64,000 nt of DNA from Alkalimarinus sediminis (GTDB lineage: Bacteria > Pseudomonadota > Gammaproteobacteria > Pseudomonadales > Oleiphilaceae), in assembly GCF_026427595.1 (NCBI RefSeq), contig NZ_CP101527.1, positions 2,141,501-2,205,500 on the forward strand, read 5' to 3'. Shown piece by piece: positions 54,641 through 63,046 of the stretch. Under the pieces are notes generated by a model. It had not been told where the DNA came from. It worked only from the letters and a program-made list of their open reading frames with translations, and did not search any database. Positions within the stretch are counted from its first letter, which is position 1. Each line of letters starts with the position of its first letter. The position numbers and the translations under genes were made by a program.

Positions 54641-55384
54641 TTACACTCGTCCAGCTAAGAGAGATTGCGGTACGACCTTTAACAACCGCCCAATCATATT
54701 CCAAGGGTAAACAGGCACGGTCGATTTTTTAACTTTCTTCTCTATCAGGTCAACTAAAATATGCGAGCCTTTTTCAACATCAATCAAAAATGGGCGGCTT
54801 TTCATTTTGTTGTTGATAGGTGTATCAATATACCCGGGATACAAGCACGTAACATCAATAGGCGATTGATGCAGCTCCAACTGCAAAGCGTCCATATAGG
54901 TTGATATCGCCGCTTTAGAAGCACAATAAACACTGGCCCCTGGCAACCCTCTAAATCCTGCCACTGAAGCAATACCTACAATCTGTCCATGCCCCTGCTC
55001 TTTAAACAGTTTAATGGCTGTATCGATGGTGGCCATAGCACCTAGAATATTGGTTTGGATAATAGCGGCATCCTCATCAAACTTGTCACTACCTATATCA
55101 CCGCCACCGCCAATACCCGCATTAGCAACCACAATATCCACTACACCAAACTGTTTGGCCAGCTCAGGAATTACTTTCTGCACAGCTGCTACATCAGTCA
55201 CATCTAGCTTAATGGTTTCAATACGCTGCCCAGGAAATTGCTCCGACAACTCCACTGCTAGTTGATCAATCGACGCTTTTCGACGAGCAGCTAACGCTAG
55301 GTTATACCCTCGCTTGGCAAACTCCTTCGCCATACCTTCGCCAATTCCAGAACTAGCCCCTGTGATAAAAACTGTTTTTGCCAT
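54641..55384 (-). CDS. Short-chain dehydrogenase/reductase
   Basis: 247 residues. Rossmann motif TGASSGIG (8-15), NAGIGGGG, catalytic Ser in GIASVAG and YCASK. NAD(P)-dependent oxidoreductase; substrate unknown. The C-terminal VYPWNMIGRLLKVVPQSLLAG is like fatty-acid or lipid-related SDRs. It is followed on the chromosome by a converging GGDEF-EAL gene and preceded by a coiled-coil gene 18 bases away. Confidence 0.9.
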   Translation of the reverse strand: MAKTVFITGASSGIGEGMAKEFAKRGYNLALAARRKASIDQLAVELSEQFPGQRIETIKLDVTDVAAVQKVIPELAKQFGVVDIVVANAGIGGGGDIGSDKFDEDAAIIQTNILGAMATIDTAIKLFKEQGHGQIVGIASVAGFRGLPGASVYCASKAAISTYMDALQLELHQSPIDVTCLYPGYIDTPINNKMKSRPFLIDVEKGSHILVDLIEKKVKKSTVPVYPWNMIGRLLKVVPQSLLAGRV

Positions 55385-55402
55385 CGTATGCTTTCTCTTA
55401 TT

Positions 55403-56407
55403 TTAATTGAGGTCTAGAATAATCTGATCAGGTACATCCAGTGTATTGCTGTCTCCGGATGTTAAAGGTGCGACTTTTGGTTTCTTCTCAGCTGTTGCAC
55501 TCTTGTCGGCATCGGGCGCTGAAATAGGCTGAGGTGCGATGTTAGGTTGAGAAGCGGCAGTTTTAGACGTGACTGGTTGAACCGCGCTTTTTAAACTTGT
55601 TTGAAGAGACTCATACTCTTTTTTTAGTCGGTCTATTTCACTTTTCTGCTCAACCGATAATGCCCGCAGTCGTTTTAGCTCTTTGTTTTTAGAGAGCAAC
55701 TGCTCGTTAGACTGATTAAGCGTCTGCTCAAGCGCAAAAATATCCCCTTTGATATTCTGATAACGCTTTGTTAATGCATCAAATGCTCGCTTACGGTTTG
55801 CAACCTCTTTCTTGAGCTCCGCATTTTGTTTTTTATTAAGGGCCAACTGCTCCATCTGCTTTTTCATCTTCTTCTCTTTCTCATCAATCAAAGAGAGAGT
55901 CTTTTCTTTTCCTGCGGCAGTGGTGTCTAATGCAGACCTGATAATAGTATTCTCATGTTGTAGCTGTTCATTTTGCGCTTTCACTAAATCTAGGTTGGTT
56001 TTAAGAGCCTCTACCATTTGATTGGTCGTCACCAGTTTTGACGACGACGCCGTTAACTGCTTCTCTGTAAGCGCTGCTGTTTCGGTCAATTCATTATTCT
56101 TCGCTTCTAAACTGTCTAGTGTTTGCTGCAATTGCTCAACAGATTGGCGTAGCCCTCCCTCTTCGCTTTGCAGACGCGCTACATCTTGTGTGGCAGATTG
56201 GGAGTCTAAATAAAACTTAAATGCGCCAAATGCTGCCGCAATGGTCAGCAACAGTAGTAACGCCAACATCCCTCCCATAAAGCGATTACGCTTTTGAAGA
56301 ACATCGATTAACTGTTGAGCGTAGTATTGGCTATCTCTCGAAAACGCGGGTTCTGGTTGTGGCATAGTGGCGTTCTGTTCAATAGAGTCTGGAGTATCTG
56401 GCTGCAT
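55403..56407 (-). CDS. Coiled-coil membrane protein
   Basis: 334 residues. One membrane helix (about 43-67, MGGMLALLLLLTIAAAFGAF) after a cytoplasmic tail; then a long coiled coil (about 70-270) very rich in Gln, Glu, Leu and Lys. A Pro/Ala-rich tail ends in DVPDQIILDLN. No enzyme motif. A structural or scaffold role is a guess. Confidence 0.7.
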   Translation of the reverse strand: MQPDTPDSIEQNATMPQPEPAFSRDSQYYAQQLIDVLQKRNRFMGGMLALLLLLTIAAAFGAFKFYLDSQSATQDVARLQSEEGGLRQSVEQLQQTLDSLEAKNNELTETAALTEKQLTASSSKLVTTNQMVEALKTNLDLVKAQNEQLQHENTIIRSALDTTAAGKEKTLSLIDEKEKKMKKQMEQLALNKKQNAELKKEVANRKRAFDALTKRYQNIKGDIFALEQTLNQSNEQLLSKNKELKRLRALSVEQKSEIDRLKKEYESLQTSLKSAVQPVTSKTAASQPNIAPQPISAPDADKSATAEKKPKVAPLTSGDSNTLDVPDQIILDLN

Positions 56408-56531
56408 AATAGTGTTAGCTTAGCTTTTGAAATGTCAGTAAGTTACGAGTGTTTCTTATACTGAACTATAGCAAAGATGCAGCGCAATTAGAGCTTTTAA
56501 TAAAGAATAGTGATATCTAAGCGAGAAATAA

Positions 56532-56562
56532 GTGAACGTGATCTCATACAAACCACGTTCAC
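56532..56562. terminator. Hairpin downstream of the old yellow enzyme gene
   Basis: GTGAACGTG pairs with CACGTTCAC across a 13-base loop, 27 bases past the stop on the minus strand; T-rich sequence follows only loosely. Confidence 0.45.
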
Positions 56563-56588
56563 AGAGGTTATAAATTTTTGATTAGGCA

Positions 56589-57701
56589 CTAACTCAATGT
56601 CATTAGCGCATCTTTAGTGTAGGGTTTTATCTCGTCCAATTGATTATGTTGTACTTTTTTCAACCACTCAGGGTCCACTAACAGCGCTCTCCCTACCGCA
56701 ACTAAATCAAACTCATTATTGTTCATACGCTCGATTAGCTTATCAATGCCCGTTGGGTTTGCAGGGTTGCGCATATCAAAGTTACCATCGCCCACAAAGT
56801 CCCCATCCAAGCCTACACTACCCACAGTAATCGTTGGCTTATCGGTTAGTTTTTTGGTCCAGCCTGCTAGGTTTAAGTCTGAGCCTGCAAACTCTGGTTC
56901 CCAGAATCGTCGTGTACTGGCATGAAAAATATCCACTCCTGCCTCAACCAAAGGCGTTAAAAACTGCTCTAACTCTTCGGGAGTTTGAGCTAAACGAGCC
57001 TCGTAGTCTTGCTGCTTCCACTGCGAGAAACGAAAAACAATAGAAAAATCCTCGCCAACGGTCGCACGTACAGCTTTAACAATATCAACGCCAAAGCGAA
57101 CACGATTTGTGAGTGAGCCACCGTATTCATCATCCCGCTGGTTAGTGCCCTCCCAGAAAAATTGGTCAATCAAATAGCCGTGAGCGCCATGAATCTCAAC
57201 GCCATCAAACCCCGCCTTTTTGGCATTCAGAGCAGCTTGCGCAAACGCATCTATCACGTCATTGATATCATCTTTACTCATTGCTACACCCGCCTCTTTA
57301 CCCGGTTTGAATAAACCGGAAGGGCTATAACCAGGTACCTCTTTATCAGGGCCAATACCTGCCCGCCGAACCGCACCCACATGCCAGATTTGCGGGATGA
57401 TCTGTCCACCTGCTGCATGCACTTCATCCACTACATGCTTCCACCCAGCTAATGCGTCTTCTCCATGCATAGCGGGCACACGCTCATAACCATTTGCAGC
57501 CTTATGCGGAACCGTCGTACCCTCTGTGATAATTAGCCCAACGCCCGCTTCTGCTCTACGACGATAGTAGGCAGCAACCTCAGGTCCAGGAATATATCCA
57601 GGAGAGAAAGTTCGCGTCATCGGGGCCATGACGACACGGTTACTAAGATTAAGTGACTTATTTGAGAAAGAAGAAAATAGTACGCCTAACGGGTTATTCA
57701 T
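56589..57701 (-). CDS. NADH:flavin oxidoreductase, old yellow enzyme family
   Basis: 370 residues, an FMN-binding TIM barrel. NRVVMAPMTRTF, AEAGVGLIITEGT, the HGAHGYLIDQFFWEGTNQR substrate/flavin loop and LVAVGRALLVDPEW are typical. Reduces activated C=C bonds of enones or xenobiotics. Single gene. Confidence 0.9.
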   Translation of the reverse strand: MNNPLGVLFSSFSNKSLNLSNRVVMAPMTRTFSPGYIPGPEVAAYYRRRAEAGVGLIITEGTTVPHKAANGYERVPAMHGEDALAGWKHVVDEVHAAGGQIIPQIWHVGAVRRAGIGPDKEVPGYSPSGLFKPGKEAGVAMSKDDINDVIDAFAQAALNAKKAGFDGVEIHGAHGYLIDQFFWEGTNQRDDEYGGSLTNRVRFGVDIVKAVRATVGEDFSIVFRFSQWKQQDYEARLAQTPEELEQFLTPLVEAGVDIFHASTRRFWEPEFAGSDLNLAGWTKKLTDKPTITVGSVGLDGDFVGDGNFDMRNPANPTGIDKLIERMNNNEFDLVAVGRALLVDPEWLKKVQHNQLDEIKPYTKDALMTLS

Positions 57702-57960
57702 TCATCACTCCAACAATTTGGGGGGCTTCGATAAAGAGGCTGAAAATTTCTTAGACAGCAGCAAGGCCAATCAATTTTATACTAATGAAGAGTCTATGGC
57801 GTAATAGAGAATAAATCGAATGGACAATTTTTATATTTAACTATAAAAATTATTAATAGTGGAGAGAACGTTACATAAACATATTGAACAGTTTGGCATC
57901 CATAGGTCGAATAAAAACAAGACCTATGGATAGCCGGTAATACGACTTAGTGCGCTTTAA

Positions 57961-59241
57961 TTAACGCTCGATAATCGCTGTAATACCCTGGCCGCCTGCA
58001 GCGCAGATCGAGATCAAACCACGGCCTGAGCCTTTCTCTTCAAGTAGCTTAGCAAGAGTAGAAATAATACGTCCACCAGTTGCCGCAAATGGGTGGCCGG
58101 TAGCCAAACTACTGCCCTTAACGTTCATTTTACTTCGGTCGATAGCACCTAAGGCTTTTTTCAGTCCCAGTTTTTCTTTACAGAAGCTTTCGTCTTCCCA
58201 CGCTTTCAGTGTCGATAACACTTGCGCGGCAAACGCTTCATGTATTTCATAGAAGTCAAAATCCTGAAGCGTCAAGCCTGCTTTTTCAAGCATTCTAGGT
58301 ACAGCATAAGCAGGCGCCATTAATAGCCCCTCTTTCTTGTCAACAAAATCAACCGCTGCGACTTCAGAAAACGTTAAGTATGCACGAATAGGCAATCCAC
58401 GCTCTTTTGCCCACTCTTCACTGGCTAACAGAACACAAGATGCACCATCGGTTAAGTTGGTACTGTTACCCGCCGTCATTGTGCCTTTTTCGCGGTCAAA
58501 ACATGGCTTTAACGAGGCTAACTTTTCGATAGTGGTATCTGGGCGCAATACATTATCTTTTTCAAGACCCGCTAATGGCGTAATCAGGTCATCAAAAAAG
58601 CCTTCTTCATAGGCTTTGGCAAGGTTCTGGTGACTATTCCATGCCAACTGATCTTGCTCATCACGAGCTATTTGCCACTCATGAGCGGTAATCTGACAGT
58701 GATCCCCCATCGACAACCCTGTTCGCGGCTCGCCGTTCTCAGGGATCAGAGGTGCCAAGAAACCAGGGCGGAAACGCGAAATAATCTTTAAGCGATCGCC
58801 ATTCGTTTTGGCTCGATTTAGATCAAGAAGCATCTCTCGCAGGCCATCACTTAGGCCGATAGGTGCATCTGAAGTCGTATCCGAACCACCCGCTATACCG
58901 CATTCGATCTGACCCAATGCAATTTTATTTGCAACCAGCACTGCAGCCTCTAAGCCAGTGCCACACGCTTGCTGTACATCATAAGCGGGAGTTTCGGGAG
59001 CAAGGCCAGAGCTAAGTGTACACTCTCGCGCTAGGTTAAAATCTCGTGAGTGCTTGATAACTGCACCTGCTGCGACTTCTCCAAGCCTTTCGCCTTGCAA
59101 GTTATAACGGTCGACCAAACCACGTAGAGCTGCTGTTAGAAGCTCCTGATTGCTTAGCTTTGAATAAACGGTGTTGGAGCGAGCAAATGGGATTCGGTTT
59201 CCGCCAATAATGGCGACTTTACGTATGGTTTGCGCAGTCAT
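57961..59241 (-). CDS. Acetyl-CoA C-acyltransferase (FadI-type thiolase)
   Basis: 426 residues. Active-site Cys93 in QQACGTGLEAA, His in YEIHEAFAAQ, and the second Cys in SICAAGGQG. Long form like FadI, which cleaves 3-ketoacyl-CoA in beta-oxidation; condensation of acetyl-CoA is also possible. It is divergent from the FabG-type gene over 346 bp, suggesting shared control in acyl-CoA metabolism. Confidence 0.9.
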   Translation of the reverse strand: MTAQTIRKVAIIGGNRIPFARSNTVYSKLSNQELLTAALRGLVDRYNLQGERLGEVAAGAVIKHSRDFNLARECTLSSGLAPETPAYDVQQACGTGLEAAVLVANKIALGQIECGIAGGSDTTSDAPIGLSDGLREMLLDLNRAKTNGDRLKIISRFRPGFLAPLIPENGEPRTGLSMGDHCQITAHEWQIARDEQDQLAWNSHQNLAKAYEEGFFDDLITPLAGLEKDNVLRPDTTIEKLASLKPCFDREKGTMTAGNSTNLTDGASCVLLASEEWAKERGLPIRAYLTFSEVAAVDFVDKKEGLLMAPAYAVPRMLEKAGLTLQDFDFYEIHEAFAAQVLSTLKAWEDESFCKEKLGLKKALGAIDRSKMNVKGSSLATGHPFAATGGRIISTLAKLLEEKGSGRGLISICAAGGQGITAIIER

Positions 59242-59587
59242 TAAAATAATCCTTATTACAAATGGTGTGACACGTTAATGAAAATCATAAAACAGAGTTG
59301 TAGAAATCACTTGGTACAGTGTGAAAAATTATTTATTACTAGTTAGAAATATCATTCAACACACTGAACTGCCACGGTAGTTAATCGGTAGACACTGTAA
59401 CTCTGTTCAGATCTTTGGCATTGGCGCAACTGACAATCAGCAATTTGTAGTTGGTCAATCAAACAACTGTTTTATTTTGATTAGATAAGCATCACAATGG
59501 AAGCCCAAATTCATTTTTTCATTCCTGAGTCAACTAAACCATCGACTTCAGGGGGGCTTATATCGTACTCAACAAAAGGGATTCAGC
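59242..59587. other. 346-bp divergent promoter region between thiolase and FabG genes
   Basis: No gene. It must contain the promoters for both genes; no clear consensus element was found by eye. Confidence 0.6.
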
Positions 59588-61003
59588 ATGTCCGACTTGT
59601 ACCATAAGGTTTCAAACTCTCCTGTAGGCCGCTCTGTTGTTAGCGCGCTAAACTTACCCGCTCCAGTTGTCCTAGAACGACAAAATCGCACCGACGCTCC
59701 ATTTCTTGAAGGAGAGGTTCTACTCAGCGGTGCACCAGGAGGCGCAGCATTAGAAACTATTTGTACGGTTCTTGGTGCAAGCACTGCCAGCCTGTTCGCA
59801 CTGGATGCTAAACCATTAGTAGCGGCTAGCGATATAAAAACCAAAACTAAGGTATCAGCGCTAAAAGCAGACGCGATCGACCCCAAACAACGCTTCAAAG
59901 CGCTAGTATTTGATGCAACAGGTATCACCACGACAGAACAACTTAAAACTGTTTACGAGTTTTTCCACCCCGTTATTCGTAATGTTGCCAAGTGCGGGCG
60001 AATAGTTATTGTGGGCACAGAACCTTCTGCTTGCGCCACTCCCGCAATGGCCGCTTCACAAAAAGCGCTCGAAGGTTTTATTCGCAGCGTAGCAAAAGAA
60101 ACCGGTAAAAAAGGCATCACTGCACAGGTTATTTATGCAACACCTGGTGCAGAAAACCAAATTGAATCACCATTACGTTTTTGCCTATCACCTCGTTCAG
60201 CCTATGTTTCTGGCCAAACGCTATCTGTATCAAAAGCGACCAAATCAAAAGCAGCATTTGACTGGAGCAGCCCACTTAAAGGCAAAGTTGCATTGGTTAC
60301 AGGTGCCTCTCGCGGTATTGGTGAAGCCATTGCAAAAACCCTCGCTAGAGACGGTGCTACCGTTGTTTGTCTTGATGTGCCACAAGCAAACGAAGCACTT
60401 GAGTCGGTTGCAGCTAGTATCGGTGGCTCTGCTCTAGCCTTGGATATTACAGCTCCTGAAGCCCCAGAAGTAATCTCTTCTCACTTTCAGAAAGAGCATG
60501 GTGGCCTAGACATTATCGTGCATAACGCAGGTGTTACCCGCGATAAAACCCTCGGCAGAATGCCAGAACATTTTTGGGATATGCTAATCGACATCAATTT
60601 GTCTTCAGAAGAGCGTATCAATGACGCACTGTTTGCAAACGAAGTTTTCAATAAAAATGCGCGTATTGTTTGTGTGTCTTCAATTAGCGGTATCGCCGGT
60701 AATGTTGGTCAGAGTAACTATGCAGCCTCTAAATCTGGCGTAATCGGTTATGTTGAATCACTAAGCAAGCAACTAAAGGGTGGGGTCACGATCAACGCTG
60801 TAGCACCAGGTTTTATCGAAACCCAAATGACCGCAGCCATTCCATTTATGATCAGAGAAGCTGGTAGACGCATGAACTCCCTTAACCAAGGCGGCCAACC
60901 TGAAGACGTTGCAGAAGCCATAGCATTCTTCTCAAGCCCAGCGTCACAAGGTGTAAATGGGAATATCCTAAGAGTGTGCGGTCAGAGCCTAATTGGTAAG
61001 TAA
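59588..61003 (+). CDS. fabG: High-molecular-weight 3-oxoacyl-ACP reductase (FabG4-type)
   Basis: 471 residues, longer than ordinary FabG (about 245). Residues 1-210 are a degenerate Rossmann domain; residues about 225-471 are the active SDR domain with TGASRGIGEAIAK (about 238), HNAGVTRDKTLGRM, catalytic Ser in CVSSISGIAG and SNYAASKSG. This is the FabG4 form seen in actinobacteria and many marine gammaproteobacteria. It reduces 3-oxoacyl-CoA/ACP with NADH. Context suggests fatty acid or polyhydroxyalkanoate metabolism. Confidence 0.9.
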   Translation: MSDLYHKVSNSPVGRSVVSALNLPAPVVLERQNRTDAPFLEGEVLLSGAPGGAALETICTVLGASTASLFALDAKPLVAASDIKTKTKVSALKADAIDPKQRFKALVFDATGITTTEQLKTVYEFFHPVIRNVAKCGRIVIVGTEPSACATPAMAASQKALEGFIRSVAKETGKKGITAQVIYATPGAENQIESPLRFCLSPRSAYVSGQTLSVSKATKSKAAFDWSSPLKGKVALVTGASRGIGEAIAKTLARDGATVVCLDVPQANEALESVAASIGGSALALDITAPEAPEVISSHFQKEHGGLDIIVHNAGVTRDKTLGRMPEHFWDMLIDINLSSEERINDALFANEVFNKNARIVCVSSISGIAGNVGQSNYAASKSGVIGYVESLSKQLKGGVTINAVAPGFIETQMTAAIPFMIREAGRRMNSLNQGGQPEDVAEAIAFFSSPASQGVNGNILRVCGQSLIGK

Positions 61004-61030
61004 TATTTGCTAAGAGGCATCTAATAACAA

Positions 61031-61090
61031 CACTTGAAGTTGGAAACTGGCACAATCAAGTTGGAAACTGACAATCAAGTTGGAAACTCT
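61031..61090. repeat. About 20-bp tandem repeat, three copies
   Basis: Three copies of CAAGTTGGAAACT-type sequence at 61031, 61051 and 61071, starting 27 bases after the fabG stop. Confidence 0.88.
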
Positions 61091-61113
61091 AGCGATTAAT
61101 GTGCTTACCCAAT

Positions 61114-61140
61114 ACAAGGTCCTTTGAGGACCTTGTTTCG
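61114..61140 (+). terminator. Rho-independent terminator of fabG
   Basis: ACAAGGTCCT, a three-base loop, AGGACCTTGT, followed by TTCGTTTT. Confidence 0.88.
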
Positions 61141-61201
61141 TTTTATGGTCCTAGTCAGATTCTTGTCCAAAATAGACAGATGCTATTTGATGCGATGAAA
61201 A

Positions 61202-61222
61202 TATAGGGTGCGCTTGCGCACC
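61202..61222. repeat. Isolated copy of the array palindrome
   Basis: GGTGCGCTTGCGCACC preceded by TGAAAATATAG, identical to the unit junctions of the array at 907-2629, but without the second palindrome or linker. Confidence 0.85.
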
Positions 61223-61370
61223 GCTAATCATATGGTGTCGTAGAGAATAAAAAGCATTTAACAAGTAGCTTTGATGTACTGCAGCAGCATCAGGAGAGAA
61301 ATGCCCAACCCTGATTCTAGTCGTGCCTCCTGCATCAAGGCTACCGTTTGATCAAAGCTTCGCAGTTAAA

Positions 61371-61434
61371 AGCCGCTCCTACAAATGCTCACCGAACATA
61401 CGAAACCTCTTGTAGGCGCGACACTTTGGCGCGA
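61371..61434. repeat. Second REP-like inverted pair
   Basis: AGCCGCTCCTACAAAT (61371) and CTTGTAGGCGCGAC (61409) are inverted relative to each other; the second arm continues into a small GCGCGACACTTTGGCGCGA stem. It resembles the TGTAGGAGCG-type REP sequences of Pseudomonas. Confidence 0.65.
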
Positions 61435-61547
61435 AAAGAGTCTAATTTTGCATTAAAGCGAAAATGTTTCTCTGGCCCTAATATTTCTAATATTTATCGC
61501 GCTAGCTCACCTTGATTAAATAATCCTCTAAAAATGAAAATTGCTTA

Positions 61548-61576
61548 TTGGGAACTCCCCTCTTACGAGGCATAAT
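61548..61576 (+). promoter_or_regulatory. Sigma-70-like promoter of hisA
   Basis: TTGGGA, 17 bases, CATAAT (five of six at -10). The predicted start is near 61583, about 23 bases before the GTG start codon. Confidence 0.55.
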
Positions 61577-61605
61577 AGCCGCACAGATATTTATCGGAGA
61601 GCACT

Positions 61606-62370
61606 GTGACACAATTTCGCCCCTGTATCGACTTACACCAAGGCAAAGTTAAACAAATCGTTGGTGGCAGCTTAAATGCCAGTGGCGCGCAGACGAACTA
61701 TATAAGCGAATACGACGCTGCACATTATGCAAAATTATACCGTGACCATAATTTAACCGGTGGTCACGTCATTGCACTTGGTGAGGGCAACCAAGCCCAA
61801 GTCGAGTTAGCATTAAAAACCTGGCCACAGGGGCTGCAAGTGGGGGGCGGTGTTAATGCAGAGAATGCTGCAGCTTATCTAGAGGCAGGTGCTAGTCATA
61901 TCATCGTCACCTCATACTTGTTTGAAAACGACCAGTTTTCTTGGGAGCGATTGGATCGTATTAAGTCCGAAGTTGGCAAACAGCATTTGGTACTTGATCT
62001 AAGTTGTCGTAAGCAGAACGACAGCTGGTTTATAGCAACCAACCGATGGCAAACAGTCACGAGCACAGAAGTAAGTGAGAAAACACTGTTAGAGCTTGCC
62101 ACCCATTGTGATGAGTTTTTGATTCATGCTGCAGATGTTGAAGGTCTGCAAGCTGGGATCGACAGCGACCTGGTATCTTTATTAGGACGTACAGTTACCA
62201 TCCCTACCGTTTACGCTGGCGGAGCGCGCAATATTGCGGACCTTGAAAAGGTTAACGAGCTTTCTAAGGGCAAAGTAGATTTAACTATCGGCAGCGCTTT
62301 AGATATTTTTGGTGGTAACGGCATAACGCTCGATGAGTGCATCAAGTGGAATAATAGAAATAACGACTAA
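61606..62370 (+). CDS. hisA: HisA isomerase of the eukaryotic (HIS6) type
   Basis: 254 residues from GTG, with GGAGAG four bases upstream. It isomerises ProFAR to PRFAR in histidine synthesis. Its sequence follows yeast HIS6 rather than E. coli HisA: CIDLHQGKVKQIVGG, YAKLYRDH, LQVGGGVN, LVLDLSCRKQ, WQT, EFLIHAADVEGL, IPTVYAGGA-like and GKVDLTIGSALDIFGGN. Candidate catalytic residues are Asp9 and about Asp131. No other his gene is nearby. The type is known in a few bacteria, probably by transfer. Confidence 0.9.
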   Translation: MTQFRPCIDLHQGKVKQIVGGSLNASGAQTNYISEYDAAHYAKLYRDHNLTGGHVIALGEGNQAQVELALKTWPQGLQVGGGVNAENAAAYLEAGASHIIVTSYLFENDQFSWERLDRIKSEVGKQHLVLDLSCRKQNDSWFIATNRWQTVTSTEVSEKTLLELATHCDEFLIHAADVEGLQAGIDSDLVSLLGRTVTIPTVYAGGARNIADLEKVNELSKGKVDLTIGSALDIFGGNGITLDECIKWNNRNND

Positions 62371-62575
62371 TTTATAGCATAACGGTATCGGCCCTTGTTT
62401 AATTCACCAGACAGTTTAATGGGCCGGTAGCTAGGTGATTAAATATCACCGAACAATATTTAAAAATAAATCAATTCTTAGTATGAACACTCTAATTTTA
62501 AAGCGTAATCTCTGTGACAAGCTTATACATATAGGCTAATTAACGCCTAATTTTATTGTCTATGAGGGTTACGCC

Positions 62576-62980
62576 ATGCGCACTGTTAAATCTTACCAAG
62601 AACAAGTACAAGACGTTGTTGAAAAAGTAATTGCTACTGTTGAAGAGCAATACAAAGAGCTTGCTGCAACAACTTTCACTTACGTAGAAAAAGTAACTAA
62701 CGTTGATAGCGTTAAAGCTAAGCACGATGAAGTAGCTAACCTTGCATGCACTAAAGCTCGCGAAGTTAACAAACTAATCGGTGAAAAAGCGGGTGAACTT
62801 ATTCTTAAGTTTGAAAAGCCAGAAACGAAAGTAGAAAAAGTTAAAACCACTGCTAAGAAAGCTAAGGCAACCACCAAGAAAGCTGCAACAACAGCTAAAA
62901 AGAAAGCAACTGCAGCTAAAACTAAAGCAACTAAAGTTGCAAAAGATTTAGTTGATCAGGCTGAAGAAGCAACTGCTTAA
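62576..62980 (+). CDS. Phasin/histone-H1-like lysine-alanine-rich protein
   Basis: 134 residues. Residues 1-80 are a helical domain rich in Val/Glu/Lys (KSYQEQVQDVVEKVIATVEE). Residues about 85-125 are KTTAKKAKATTKK-type lysine-alanine repeats like histone H1 or the PhaF tail. GAGGG seven bases before the ATG. This layout suggests a phasin that binds polyhydroxyalkanoate granules and DNA (PhaF type), or a nucleoid protein. Codons such as GCT and AAA dominate, as in strongly expressed genes. PhaF assignment is inference. Confidence 0.65.
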   Translation: MRTVKSYQEQVQDVVEKVIATVEEQYKELAATTFTYVEKVTNVDSVKAKHDEVANLACTKAREVNKLIGEKAGELILKFEKPETKVEKVKTTAKKAKATTKKAATTAKKKATAAKTKATKVAKDLVDQAEEATA

Positions 62981-62992
62981 TCAAATGTCTAT

Positions 62993-63028
62993 AACACTCA
63001 TCGCCGCCTATTAGCGGCGATGAGTGTT
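62993..63028. terminator. Strong hairpin between the phasin-like and nitrilase genes
   Basis: AACACTCATCGCCGC, loop CTATTA, GCGGCGATGAGTGTT: a perfect 15-bp stem between converging genes. No long T run, but stability is high. Confidence 0.8.
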
Positions 63029-63046
63029 AGTATGTTTGTTACGTGT

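Larger units (their letters stand above)
61004..61605. other. 602-bp gene-free region rich in repeats
   Basis: Holds, in order, a 20-bp tandem repeat, the fabG terminator, a lone palindrome 1 of the 187-bp array family, a second REP-like inverted pair and the hisA promoter. No reading frame supported. Confidence 0.85.
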
